DNA of 64,000 bases. It comes from Spirochaeta cellobiosiphila DSM 17781 (GTDB lineage: Bacteria > Spirochaetota > Spirochaetia > DSM-17781). Positions 8,311 to 17,695 of this stretch are shown piece after piece. Numbering within the stretch: position 1 is the stretch's first letter; each line of letters starts with the position of its first letter. The notes under the pieces were generated by a model. That model was not told the origin of the DNA, searched no databases, and was given only the letters and a program-made list of their open reading frames with translations. The translations under genes were made by a program, and so were the position numbers. The stretch covers positions 124,001-188,000 of the forward strand of contig NZ_AUFW01000017.1 in NCBI RefSeq assembly GCF_000426705.1. The letters are read 5' to 3'.

Positions 8311-9561
8311 TCAACCACAACCTTGTGCCGTTCCCTGACAAGAAGAACCACAACTAAATGCTTGTCTTGGTTTAAGGGAGTCCATACTTTTTGATGTGTA
8401 AATCCTTTCTACACCCTCAGATATTAACCCTTCCATCATATGAATAGCGATCCCTGATTGGGTAAGGACTTTTTGAGGCTTAGGCCCAATACCACTGACA
8501 AGTAAAGCAGCACAATCTTTTAATAATTCAGCCAGGGCTTCCCAACGATCATTACCCGTGCCCTTTCCTGGTGAAGCTCTTCGCTCTACTGGAACAGTTC
8601 TACCATCTTCATACTTATATATTCGTATGTGAGTAGCTTCTCCAAGGTGTTCATTAACAAGAAATCCTTCCCGGCTAGTTACACCAACATAGGGTCTTGT
8701 TTTTCTGGGAACTCCCATACTTGCTTTAATTAACGCCTGTACTAATTCTTCAGGACTTTTCTGACCAAGTAAGCCAACAGCATCTGCTCTACATCGCATA
8801 CAGTGAGTCATCTGTGGTAAAAATTTTTGAGCCTCTGACCTAACCTGATGAATCAGTTCACGACTGGGCTCTTCTAGTACGCCAAAAGGAGTTCCTTCTA
8901 CAGGTTTTAGAGGTAGAATATTATGAACCTTTACCCCTTTATCTTTTAAAAATTCAGCAAGCTTGGGGATCTCTTTATCATTAACCCCAGGAAGTAAAAT
9001 AGTGTTGATCTTGATCTCAAAACCTGCAGCTAAAGCAGCATCCAATGCCTCAAGCTGCCTTCGTTTTATTTCCTGTCCAGCAGCCAAACCTCTAAATATT
9101 TTGACCTTAGGTCTGATCCAACTATAAGTATCAGCAAGAATCTGTTCATCCAGACCATTCATCGTTATAGTCAGGTGGCTGACTCCTACAGTCTTCAGCT
9201 CATCAATGTGTTCTGCAAGGGCCAAACCGTTAGTGCTCAAACAGAAGGTCATGTCTGGATCTTCTTCCCTAATGAGTCTAAAGGTTTCAATGGTAGCTTC
9301 AGGATTGGCCATAGGATCACCAGGTCCAGCGATACCAACAACGGCTAGATTACTAAGCTTCTCCTTAACTTCCTTGAAGTACTCCAATGCCTGGAGTGGT
9401 GTTAACACGGCACTTGTAACGCCAGGTCTGCTTTCATTAACACAGTCATATTTTCTATTACAAAAATTACATTGTACATTACATTTAGGAGCGACTGGGA
9501 TATGAACTCTGGCACTGGTAGCGTGGTCTTTTTTGTTGAAACAGGGATGTTTCTTACTCAT
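8311..9561 (-). CDS. nifB: NifB, radical SAM FeMo-cofactor precursor (NifB-co) synthase
   Basis: 416 residues. The radical-SAM motif C27-x3-C31-x2-C34 (CNVQCNFC) lies in the first 40 residues and is followed by the GIAGPGDPMANP and STNGLAL signatures. From about residue 290 a NifX/NafY-like domain is fused (starting near VGVTSREGFLVNEHLGEA), so the protein is the two-domain type. It fuses two [4Fe-4S] clusters with a carbide from SAM to give NifB-co, which goes to NifEN. The last 14 residues hold three Cys (CGSSCQGTAQGCG), an unusual tail. AAGGAGA precedes the ATG; 19 bases separate it from nifN. Confidence 0.97.
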   Translation of the reverse strand: MSKKHPCFNKKDHATSARVHIPVAPKCNVQCNFCNRKYDCVNESRPGVTSAVLTPLQALEYFKEVKEKLSNLAVVGIAGPGDPMANPEATIETFRLIREEDPDMTFCLSTNGLALAEHIDELKTVGVSHLTITMNGLDEQILADTYSWIRPKVKIFRGLAAGQEIKRRQLEALDAALAAGFEIKINTILLPGVNDKEIPKLAEFLKDKGVKVHNILPLKPVEGTPFGVLEEPSRELIHQVRSEAQKFLPQMTHCMRCRADAVGLLGQKSPEELVQALIKASMGVPRKTRPYVGVTSREGFLVNEHLGEATHIRIYKYEDGRTVPVERRASPGKGTGNDRWEALAELLKDCAALLVSGIGPKPQKVLTQSGIAIHMMEGLISEGVERIYTSKSMDSLKPRQAFSCGSSCQGTAQGCG

Positions 9562-9580
9562 TCTAATCTCCTTTGTTTAC

Positions 9581-10909
9581 CTAAATGTAGGTGTATCCTA
9601 TTTCCGAAGTATTTTGCTTTATCTCGATTAAGGTATTCACTACCCTATCAAAAAGGGTCAGACTTCCTTCGTAATCTATATGTTTAACTCTAGCAGCACC
9701 AAAGCGGTCATGTATGGGAAAACCAATTCTGATTAAGGGTATGTCCAATGCTTTGGACAACTTATATCCTTTACTATTACCAATGAGGAAATCTGCGTCT
9801 CCCTTATGTACTAGACTGGTCAAATCATCGAAATCTAAATCAACTTCTACTTGTACCTTTTCCGGATGTTTTAGATTTTGTTCTATTTCTGCCTTTAATA
9901 ATTTCGTATCAGATCCTGTTGCACAAAGGACAGGAACAATACCTATTTCTTCTAGAAATACAGCCATGGACAAAACTAATTCTGCTTCTCCATAGACAAC
10001 AGCTTTCTTACCAAAAGTATATTTATGAGCATCTGTATAGGCATCAAGTAGACGGTTACGCATGACAACAAACTCTTCTGGGATTTCCTTGCCTGTTAGC
10101 TTACGCATTAATCTGTGAAATCTATCAGACAGCTGTACACCAATAGGCATAGGAATTGTAAACCTTTGTTTATTAAGATTATCCCCTAGGTACTTAGTAC
10201 CCCCATTTTGAGTAAGAGTTGTAAAGTCGATACAGAAAGAGGCATCACCTGCTTGAGAAATTTGTTCAACAGGAACTCCACCTGGTGAGATCTTTTTATA
10301 GGACTCCCAGACTCCACCGTCTAATGTCTCCGAATAATCGCCCATCAATAATAGGGGATAATCATAGACTTTGAAGACTTTCTTGAGCTGTCTTAGATCT
10401 TCAGGACTGACTAATCCTGGTGTGATAACACCCAAATTACGAGGGAACTCCTGTTTGGCTAACGAAGAAAGAATCGCACCTATAGCGGCCCAATAACCAT
10501 CTGCATGGGTACCTCTATAACTTGGAGTTGATACATTGAACAATGTTGGTAACGGGTTTTCACCATGTTGTTTACGAAACTCGGATAACAATAAATTCAT
10601 ATCTTCACCTATTGTTTCTGTTAGACAGGTAGAAGCAATACCAATAGCCTGTGGATTATATTGACTTATTAAGTTGTTAATAGCTGTTGTTAAGTTACGT
10701 CCTCCACCAAAAATAGCCGTATCTTCTGTAAACGAAGTAGAAGCAATATCAATGGGTTCTCTATAATGGGAAATCGTGTAGCGCCTCATATAAGTGGCAC
10801 AACCTTGGGATCCATGGAGGAGAGGAATACAACCCTCTACTCCTTTAAAAGCTAAGCATGCACCCAATGGCGTACATAACTTACAAGCGTTTTGTGTAGC
10901 GGTTTTCAT
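9581..10909 (-). CDS. nifN: NifN, FeMo-cofactor maturation scaffold beta subunit
   Basis: 442 residues, NifK-like. Conserved N-terminal segments are CKLCTPLGACLAFKGVEGC and LLHGSQGCATYMRRYTISHY, then ASTSFTEDTAIFGGGRN and IGIASTCLTETIGEDM. These mark a nitrogenase-component-1 family beta-type subunit, and the position directly behind nifE with AGGAGG makes it NifN. With NifE it forms the scaffold on which NifB-co matures. NifK proper is encoded separately two genes upstream. Confidence 0.95.
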   Translation of the reverse strand: MKTATQNACKLCTPLGACLAFKGVEGCIPLLHGSQGCATYMRRYTISHYREPIDIASTSFTEDTAIFGGGRNLTTAINNLISQYNPQAIGIASTCLTETIGEDMNLLLSEFRKQHGENPLPTLFNVSTPSYRGTHADGYWAAIGAILSSLAKQEFPRNLGVITPGLVSPEDLRQLKKVFKVYDYPLLLMGDYSETLDGGVWESYKKISPGGVPVEQISQAGDASFCIDFTTLTQNGGTKYLGDNLNKQRFTIPMPIGVQLSDRFHRLMRKLTGKEIPEEFVVMRNRLLDAYTDAHKYTFGKKAVVYGEAELVLSMAVFLEEIGIVPVLCATGSDTKLLKAEIEQNLKHPEKVQVEVDLDFDDLTSLVHKGDADFLIGNSKGYKLSKALDIPLIRIGFPIHDRFGAARVKHIDYEGSLTLFDRVVNTLIEIKQNTSEIGYTYI

Positions 10910-10910
10910 C

Positions 10911-12248
10911 TTACAGAACCTCCTTTCTTAGATTCCATATAGGACTCATAACGGAAGCATGTACTTCAACGGCAAAGTTGTACATTCCTTTGAATCCTGC
11001 CAGAGCTATCTTACGTTCGTGATTGTGATCAACAAAACCTAATCCCATTTTCATTGCGATGGGACGTTCTTTAACACCTCCAATAAAGAGATCTGCACCT
11101 GTTTCTTTAACAAATTTTGATAATTCGAGAGGATTACTATCATCAACAATTATGGTTCCTGGTTCACATAGGTCCTGAAGCATTTCATAATCTTTTTTAT
11201 TTCCTGTTTGAGATCCAGCTATCACAACGGTCATTCCCAAATGTTTAAGTGCTTTTATTAGACTAAAAGCCTTAAAGGCCCCACCTACATAGATTGCCGC
11301 TTTCTTCCCTTCCAGATCATTTCGAAACGCTGTTAATTGTGGTAACAACTCTGATAATTCATCAGCTACCAACTCTTCTGTTTTTTGACGAATCTCAGGA
11401 TAATCACTAAAATGTTCTGCAACATCATAAAGAGCCTCAGCCATATCTTCGATTCCGAAATAACTGACACGGATATAAGGTATACCGTATTTTTCTTTCA
11501 TTAATTCAGCCAAATAGGTCATAGAACCTGAACACTGTACAACATTCAAAACTGCTCCGTGACTTCGGGCAATTCGTTCAACACGGCCATCACCAGTCAT
11601 TACGGCGACAACCTCTACACCCATTCTTTTGTAGTATTCCTGAATCATCCAGGCTTCACCAGCGAGATTGAACTCACCTAGTATGTTGATACTAACAGGA
11701 GATACATTATCTATATTGCCATGACCAATTAGGCTGAATAGCGCCTCACAAGCCGCTTTGTAACCATCTTTCTTAGTTCCTTTGAATCCTTCTGAATGAA
11801 CAGGTAGAACTGGAATGCCTTTTTCTTGACTTACTTTCTTACATACTGCATTTACGTCATCACCAATAATACCTATGATACAGGTAGAGTAAACAAAAGC
11901 AGCTTTAGGTTCATGTCTATCTATTAACTCGATTAGACTTTCATAAAGCTTTTTTTCCCCTCCATATATAACTTGTTTTTCACGAAGGTCAGTTGAAAAG
12001 CTGTTTCTATGAAGTTCTGGGCCGGAACTTAGGGCACCTCTTATATCCCAAGTGTAAACAGCACAACCAATAGGGCCGTGTACCAAATGAAGGGCATCAG
12101 CAACAGGATAGAGCACAACTCGGCTTCCGCAAAATACACAGGCTCTTTGACTGACAGAACCAGCTTCACTTTTCTTTTCACATGAGATGTTAAAATTATC
12201 CTTACCTTTTACTAATATTTGACCTTGTCTTGCAGCTATATAATCCAT
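10911..12248 (-). CDS. nifE: NifE, FeMo-cofactor maturation scaffold alpha subunit
   Basis: 445 residues, NifD-like but shorter. Cys37, Cys40 and Cys62 (ACVFCGSR and HGPIGCAVYTW) and the VYSTCIIGIIGDDV segment fit the P-cluster-like site of NifE. The FeMo-co ligands used by NifD are not conserved in the same way. It is translated from an AAGGGG site that sits directly beside a small palindrome (12260-12274) and 37 bases from a strong hairpin separating it from nifK. Overlap-free junction with nifN is one base. Confidence 0.95.
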   Translation of the reverse strand: MDYIAARQGQILVKGKDNFNISCEKKSEAGSVSQRACVFCGSRVVLYPVADALHLVHGPIGCAVYTWDIRGALSSGPELHRNSFSTDLREKQVIYGGEKKLYESLIELIDRHEPKAAFVYSTCIIGIIGDDVNAVCKKVSQEKGIPVLPVHSEGFKGTKKDGYKAACEALFSLIGHGNIDNVSPVSINILGEFNLAGEAWMIQEYYKRMGVEVVAVMTGDGRVERIARSHGAVLNVVQCSGSMTYLAELMKEKYGIPYIRVSYFGIEDMAEALYDVAEHFSDYPEIRQKTEELVADELSELLPQLTAFRNDLEGKKAAIYVGGAFKAFSLIKALKHLGMTVVIAGSQTGNKKDYEMLQDLCEPGTIIVDDSNPLELSKFVKETGADLFIGGVKERPIAMKMGLGFVDHNHERKIALAGFKGMYNFAVEVHASVMSPIWNLRKEVL

Positions 12249-12259
12249 ATTACTTCCCC

Positions 12260-12274
12260 TTGTTGAATCAACAA
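12260..12274 (-). repeat. Small palindrome beside the nifE ribosome binding site
   Basis: TTGTTGA-A-TCAACAA is a perfect 7-bp palindrome around one base, immediately upstream of the nifE Shine-Dalgarno (AGGGGAAG). It could be an RNA hairpin modulating nifE translation or a DNA site; only the symmetry is observed. Confidence 0.5.
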
Positions 12275-12284
12275 AAGCTCATAC

Positions 12285-12313
12285 CCGGTGCTGATCCCAG
12301 CCTTCAGCACCGG
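12285..12313 (-). other. Strong intercistronic hairpin between nifK and nifE
   Basis: A perfect 10-bp inverted repeat, CCGGTGCTGA (12285-12294) and TCAGCACCGG (12304-12313), with a 9-base loop, begins 10 bases after the nifK stop. There is no T run after it on the minus strand, so it is unlikely to be a full terminator. A likely role is protecting the 3' end of the nifHDK mRNA or partial attenuation so that nifHDK is expressed above nifEN. Confidence 0.8.
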
Positions 12314-12322
12314 AACTGAGCA

Positions 12323-13705
12323 TTACATTACTAGCTCGAATCGCTCTTCGGGAGCGTCTCGATCCTGTCGGTCATGGAACAGTCCCAATATTTTTTCTAC
12401 AATTCGAAGTCCGCCTTCATAACCTAAGGTTGTGAAATAACTGTGGCCAACTCGATCATATATGGGAAATCCATAGCGAAGGAAAGGTAAGTCCTCATCT
12501 CTTGCTATATATTTTCCATAAGTATTTCCTATCAATAGATCAACACCTTGTTCTTTGATCCACTGGTGTAATAAGAACATGTCTGCTTGTGGCCCGTTTT
12601 TAACTTTTCCATCAATACCATACTGTTCAAATAGCTCTTTGATTCTCTTCTCAAAGTATTTTCCAGGGGTTCCGGATACGACATATACAGGTTCCATATT
12701 TAGGTCTAATAAAAACTCTGTAAGAGGTATTAATTGATCAGGATCACCAAAAATCGCCACTCTCTTACCATGAAGATATTGTTCCTGGTCTGTGATTACG
12801 TCGACTAATCGTCCTCTTTCACTCTTGAAATCAGAAGGAACTTCAACACCAGCAGTCTGGGAAAGCTTCATGATAAATCGATCTGTAGCTTTGATTCCTA
12901 CAGGAATATCTAATACTTCATAATCAACGTTGCATTTTTTGTTTAAAAGCTTAGCAGCTTGTTCGGAAGCAAAGGACCCCATTGCTATTGTGAAGATAGA
13001 ATCACCAGCAGAGACTAACTCTTCTTTTGTTACTCCACCGTCTGGATACATTTGGTGTTTACCTATTAAAGGAGCATCAAGGACATCACTTGTATCAGGG
13101 AATAGTATATTCTCTACGCCCATTCTTTTAGCAATGGATTTGATTTGTCGCATATCACATGGTTCAACCCAACCAGGAATAAGATTAACCTTTCCATTGG
13201 ATTTGCCAGAATTAATAGATAAATACTTTACCATTGCTTCAACCATTGCAGAGAACCCTGTAATGTGGCTTCCAACATAAGAAGGTGTAGGTGCTGATAT
13301 AACAGACTTACCTTCCGGAACTTTACCATCTTCTTGAGCCTTGATTAGAATCTGATTCAAGTCATCACCTATAGTTTCAGATAAACAAGTACTGTGTACG
13401 GCAATGATTTCAGGATCATAAATAGTAAAAATGTTGTTTACAGCCTGTAATAAGTTAGCTTGACCACCAAATACAGAAGCACCTTCTGTAAAGGAAGAAG
13501 TTCCAGCCATAACTGGCTCTTTATAGTGTCTTGTCAATGCTGATCTATGATAAGCGCAGCAACCTTGTGATCCATGACTATGAGGTAAACAACCATGGAT
13601 TCCTAATGCTGCATACATAGCACCAACGGGCTGACAAGTTTTAACAGGGTTGATGGTTAACCCTTCTCTTTCTACCACATCTGCGGTTGTATGACGTAAT
13701 AACAT
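12323..13705 (-). CDS. nifK: NifK, nitrogenase MoFe protein beta subunit
   Basis: 460 residues. P-cluster ligand positions are visible as Cys24 (TCQPVGAMYAALGI), Cys49 (HGSQGCCAYHRS) and Cys107 (VHSTCLSETIGDD), and the HYKEPVMAGTSSFTEGASVFGG stretch is characteristic. The protein is short at the N-terminus compared with the proteobacterial form, as in clostridial and methanogen nitrogenases. It lies 11 bases after nifD with AAGGAG. It pairs with NifD in the alpha2beta2 MoFe protein. Confidence 0.98.
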   Translation of the reverse strand: MLLRHTTADVVEREGLTINPVKTCQPVGAMYAALGIHGCLPHSHGSQGCCAYHRSALTRHYKEPVMAGTSSFTEGASVFGGQANLLQAVNNIFTIYDPEIIAVHSTCLSETIGDDLNQILIKAQEDGKVPEGKSVISAPTPSYVGSHITGFSAMVEAMVKYLSINSGKSNGKVNLIPGWVEPCDMRQIKSIAKRMGVENILFPDTSDVLDAPLIGKHQMYPDGGVTKEELVSAGDSIFTIAMGSFASEQAAKLLNKKCNVDYEVLDIPVGIKATDRFIMKLSQTAGVEVPSDFKSERGRLVDVITDQEQYLHGKRVAIFGDPDQLIPLTEFLLDLNMEPVYVVSGTPGKYFEKRIKELFEQYGIDGKVKNGPQADMFLLHQWIKEQGVDLLIGNTYGKYIARDEDLPFLRYGFPIYDRVGHSYFTTLGYEGGLRIVEKILGLFHDRQDRDAPEERFELVM

Positions 13706-13716
13706 AACTTGTCTCC

Positions 13717-15321
13717 TTATCCTGCTGCGTATTGAGCTTCAACTTGCGTGGACTTTTCCCAAGGTGCTTCAACTAAATCCCAAACACGCGTTGTAACCAT
13801 TCGTTCGATATCTTTGTAGAAATTAATAGCTCCTACAAATCCAGCATAAGGTCCACCATAGTCATAAGAGTGTAATTGCTTTAGGGGAACTCCGCTCTTT
13901 TGCACAACATACTTTTCTTTTATACCTGCGCAGAAGATATCAGGCTTATATGCTTCAATAAGTTTTTCAGTTTCATAGTGACTGATATCATCAATAACAA
14001 GAGAGCCAGACTCCATGTCCCTCATCATTCCACCATATTCAGACCATTCAAGCTTATCGCTCTTAGTGTAGTCTCTGAACTCTTCATCAGATTTCTCAAC
14101 CTTGATTTCTTCAATATTTCGAGAATCAGCATCTACTTTGATATCTGGAATGATTTCACGACCTTCATAGTCATCACGATGTCCGAACTCATATCCAGCA
14201 GCCAAAGTTTTCATACCTAATTCATTGAATAGTTCCTGGTAATGATGAGCTCTTGATCCACCAACAAAGAGCATGGCTGTTTTACCTTCAGTATTTGGTC
14301 GAAGTTTGGCAACAGTTTCTTCTATTTGGATTGTTTCTTCTTTGATAACTTCTTCTACACGTTGTATTAACTCTTTATCATCAAAATACTCAGCTATCTT
14401 TCGGAGTGATTTGGCAGTAGATTCAGCACCAATGAAATTAACTTTCATCCAAGGGATCCCATACTTTGTTTCCATCATTTCAGCTACATAGTTGATAGAT
14501 CGATGACACATTACAACATTTAGATCAGCAAAATGACTGTTGGCAAATGAGTTATAATGTGAGTTACCACTAAAAGTTGATACAAGAGTTAATCCTGCTT
14601 TTTCGAAGATTCTTTCTAACTCAAATGCATCACCACCAATGTTGTATTCACCAAGAATATTAACTTTGAATTTGCCTTCTGGTTCTTTATCCTGTGTACC
14701 AATAACATGTTTGAATAACTGGTTATTAGCAATGTGGTGACCAGCTGACTGGCTAACACCTTTGTAACCTTCACAAGAAAATCCAAAGACATTACAATCG
14801 CCTAATTCTGCTGTCATTTCACGTGCTACAGCATGAACATCATCACCAATCAACCCAACAGGACAAGTTGAGAATATCCCAATGGCTTTAGGATGAAATA
14901 AGTCATAAGCTTCTTGAACAGCTTTCCTTAGCTTCTTTTCCCCACCAAATACAATGTTTTGATCCTGCATATCAGTACTAAAACAGTAGTTCATGAAATT
15001 CTCTTCACTACCTTCAGCAGGTTTCGTTTGATTACGTCTTGTTAACCAGCTATAAAAACCACAGCCGATTGGACCATGTGTTAAGTTAATAATGTCACGA
15101 GTTGGTCCTAAAACTACCCCTTTACACCCAGCATAGGTACAACCTCGCTGAGTTATGATTCCAGGAACGGTACGTACGTTCGCCTGGATTTCCAAAGCTT
15201 TATCTTTGTTTCCATCATTGGTAACCATTGATTTCTTTCTTTTTCTTGCTACCTTAGTTGGATACTTTGCTAGAATCTCTTCTTTGATCAGCTCTGGAGC
15301 CGGAATGGTATGTTCACCCAT
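13717..15321 (-). CDS. nifD: NifD, nitrogenase MoFe protein alpha subunit (clostridial-type with insertion)
   Basis: 534 residues from ATG 15321, which has AGGAG 8 bases upstream; an upstream in-frame reading into nifI2 is not real. P-cluster ligands are Cys61, Cys87 (HGPIGCGFYSW) and Cys153. Cys272 (MCHRSINYVAEM) and His484 (QLHSYDYGGPYAG) hold FeMo-co, and the GVSQSAGHHIANN segment has the substrate-channel His195. All expected residues for an active Mo nitrogenase are present. About 50 extra residues (roughly 390-440, Asp/Glu rich) match the insertion typical of clostridial NifD. Confidence 0.98.
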   Translation of the reverse strand: MGEHTIPAPELIKEEILAKYPTKVARKRKKSMVTNDGNKDKALEIQANVRTVPGIITQRGCTYAGCKGVVLGPTRDIINLTHGPIGCGFYSWLTRRNQTKPAEGSEENFMNYCFSTDMQDQNIVFGGEKKLRKAVQEAYDLFHPKAIGIFSTCPVGLIGDDVHAVAREMTAELGDCNVFGFSCEGYKGVSQSAGHHIANNQLFKHVIGTQDKEPEGKFKVNILGEYNIGGDAFELERIFEKAGLTLVSTFSGNSHYNSFANSHFADLNVVMCHRSINYVAEMMETKYGIPWMKVNFIGAESTAKSLRKIAEYFDDKELIQRVEEVIKEETIQIEETVAKLRPNTEGKTAMLFVGGSRAHHYQELFNELGMKTLAAGYEFGHRDDYEGREIIPDIKVDADSRNIEEIKVEKSDEEFRDYTKSDKLEWSEYGGMMRDMESGSLVIDDISHYETEKLIEAYKPDIFCAGIKEKYVVQKSGVPLKQLHSYDYGGPYAGFVGAINFYKDIERMVTTRVWDLVEAPWEKSTQVEAQYAAG

Positions 15322-15331
15322 TTGATTCTCC

Positions 15332-15709
15332 TTAGTCCAAGATATCATCACCGGTTTCACCGGTTCTGACTCTAGCGGCTTCGTGTATTGGTAACACGAA
15401 GATCTTCCCATCACCGGCATGGCCGGTTTTGTTAGTCTTAATGATGGTATCAACAACAGTTTTGACCTTCCCATCAGGAACAGTCACAGTCAAAAGCCTT
15501 TTAGGAACCAATCGGGGTCCTTGCCCTAATTGGTCTATGGCTTCCTGATACCCCTCTTTTGCACCGGCTAATATCCGGTAATCGACTTGACCTTTACCTC
15601 TACCCATCACACGACCAGTAGCAGTAAAGCTTGATATCCCTACAGCAGCTAAAGCCCGTTTGGTATCATTGATCTTGTTCATGCGAATGACTGCCATTAC
15701 TTCTTTCAT
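15332..15709 (-). CDS. nifI2: NifI2, PII-like regulator of nitrogenase activity
   Basis: 125 residues of the GlnB/PII superfamily. It starts MKEVMAVIRMNKINDTKRAL, has a T-loop region after GRGKGQVDYR and the C-terminal GDGKIFVLPIHEAARVRTGE signature. NifI1 and NifI2 form a complex that, when 2-oxoglutarate is low, binds the MoFe protein and stops nitrogenase without covalent modification; this is established in methanogens. It lies between nifI1 and nifD as in archaeal and clostridial clusters. It is translated from GAAGAAGAG overlapping the end of nifI1. Confidence 0.95.
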   Translation of the reverse strand: MKEVMAVIRMNKINDTKRALAAVGISSFTATGRVMGRGKGQVDYRILAGAKEGYQEAIDQLGQGPRLVPKRLLTVTVPDGKVKTVVDTIIKTNKTGHAGDGKIFVLPIHEAARVRTGETGDDILD

Positions 15710-15713
15710 AGCA

Positions 15714-16043
15714 TCACTCTTCTTCGGAAAGACCAGAAGAAATGGTATAAACTTCGTCCACAGGGCTCACGAAGATCTTCCCATCACCGAAGGCACCAGA
15801 AGCACTTGTCTTAGCTTCTTCCATTATGGTTTTAAGGACGAAATCCTTATCTTTGTCCTTAACTACGGTGAGAAGAAGTTCTTTAGGGAGTTCGTCATAC
15901 ACTACTTCTCCGACCTTTAATCCTCTTTGCTTTCCTCGACCAACAACACTTACTTTGGTTACGGCAGGATAACCTGCATCTAACAGAGCCGCCAAAACAC
16001 TATCTGATTTTTCCGGCCGTACTATGGATCTAATCATTAACAT
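15714..16043 (-). CDS. nifI1: NifI1, PII-like regulator of nitrogenase activity
   Basis: 109 residues from ATG 16043, chosen because AGGAGA stands 7 bases upstream; a start at 16070 would overlap nifH and has no Shine-Dalgarno. It is a PII-superfamily protein: IRSIVRPEKSDSVLAALLDA at the N-terminus, T-loop after VGRGKQRGLKVGEVVYDEL, and the C-terminal GDGKIFVSPVDEVYTI signature. It partners NifI2 for 2-oxoglutarate and nucleotide-dependent switch-off of nitrogenase. Located 16 bases behind nifH. Confidence 0.95.
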   Translation of the reverse strand: MLMIRSIVRPEKSDSVLAALLDAGYPAVTKVSVVGRGKQRGLKVGEVVYDELPKELLLTVVKDKDKDFVLKTIMEEAKTSASGAFGDGKIFVSPVDEVYTISSGLSEEE

Positions 16044-16059
16044 TGGGCTTCTCCTGGTA

Positions 16060-16920
<861 letters not shown>

Positions 16921-16923
16921 CTA

Positions 16924-16942
16924 TTGCAGGAGCTGTGCCAAA
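16924..16942 (-). promoter_or_regulatory. Sigma-54 promoter of nifH operon
   Basis: On the minus strand TTGGCAC-AGCTC-CTGCAA has the -24 GG and -12 GC exactly 10 bases apart (GG at 16939-16938, GC at 16927-16926). The predicted +1 is near 16914, giving a 36-base leader before nifH. The -24 half is a consensus match; the -12 half has C instead of the first T. Confidence 0.88.
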
Positions 16943-17226
16943 CTTATGATTTGAGTCAAAGGGATACAGTTTTTCCCCTTTTTAACAAAATCGTGACAAA
17001 TTCATCTGTTTTTATTAGAAAAGGATATATTATGTTTTTTATAACCATTACTACTGAGTAAATTCACTAAGACCTTATGACGTAAATGTAAATTTATGTG
17101 AATTAAGAGGTTTTCCATAGATAAGCATAACTTTATGCCTCAATTATCTCCATAAAGGCTAAAAGTATCTTCAACTAGAATAAGGATAACTAACAGAATT
17201 GTAAAAAACGGAACTATAACCGGAAT
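16943..17226. promoter_or_regulatory. Upstream control region of nifH
   Basis: 284 bases without a gene between the nifH promoter and the GNAT stop. It is very AT rich. I found no TGT-N10-ACA site, the NifA operator known in proteobacteria. The best symmetric element is GCATAA-CT-TTATGC (17125-17138), a perfect 6-bp inverted repeat about 210 bases upstream of the predicted nifH start. That is within reach of a looping activator, but nothing else supports it. Confidence 0.35.
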
Positions 17227-17691
17227 TTATGCAGTTTTTACATAGAAAAGCATTTCGGGGTTGGTCTTGTCAAAACCGAATTTGTGATAAAGTTTTTGGG
17301 CATAAAGATTATCTTTACGTACCTCAAGGGAAATCTTGACAGCATCCTGATCTTTGGCCCAAATAAGGAAATGTTCAAATAAGTAACTTCCATTTCCCAG
17401 ACGTCTATAATCAGGATGGATATAGAAATCATGTATATTATATGCCTTGCCTCCAAGAAATGTAGAATACACCTCAAAGGCAAGGATAAAACCAATTGGT
17501 TCACTACAGTGACAGGAAAAGAAACCTTTTATGTGGAGCATGGAAGATAGATCTGCCAAGATCCTACTTTTCTTCTCTTTTGTAAGAACAGGGAGTCCTC
17601 CCATAGGATCTAACATATAACCTTCAAGTAAACTCAAGAAATCGATTTGATCTTTGCTATTATTAAAATCAATTTTCCTGAAATTACTCAT
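17227..17691 (-). CDS. GNAT-family N-acetyltransferase
   Basis: 154 residues with the GNAT acetyl-CoA-binding motif A (FYIHPDYRRLGNGSYL, R/Q-x-x-G-x-G) near residue 95 and motif B with VRKDNLYAQKLYHKFGF near 125. The substrate cannot be predicted. The ATG is 4 bases past the nifA stop with AAGGA upstream, so it is the last gene of nifV-nifA-GNAT and probably co-regulated with nitrogen fixation. No relation to NifL can be seen. Confidence 0.85.
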   Translation of the reverse strand: MSNFRKIDFNNSKDQIDFLSLLEGYMLDPMGGLPVLTKEKKSRILADLSSMLHIKGFFSCHCSEPIGFILAFEVYSTFLGGKAYNIHDFYIHPDYRRLGNGSYLFEHFLIWAKDQDAVKISLEVRKDNLYAQKLYHKFGFDKTNPEMLFYVKTA

Positions 17692-17695
17692 ACCA

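Noticed and set aside
12285-12313. Full intrinsic terminator after nifK
   Set aside because: The stem is strong but is not followed by T residues on the transcribed strand, and nifE-nifN-nifB follow without another promoter that I can see.
15322-15474. N-terminal extension of nifD by 51 residues
   Set aside because: It would read through the nifI2 coding region. The ATG at 15321 has AGGAG at the right distance and gives a normal NifD N-terminus.
17227-17691. NifL or another NifA partner in the gene after nifA
   Set aside because: The protein is a plain GNAT acetyltransferase with its acetyl-CoA motif; no PAS or kinase-like domain.
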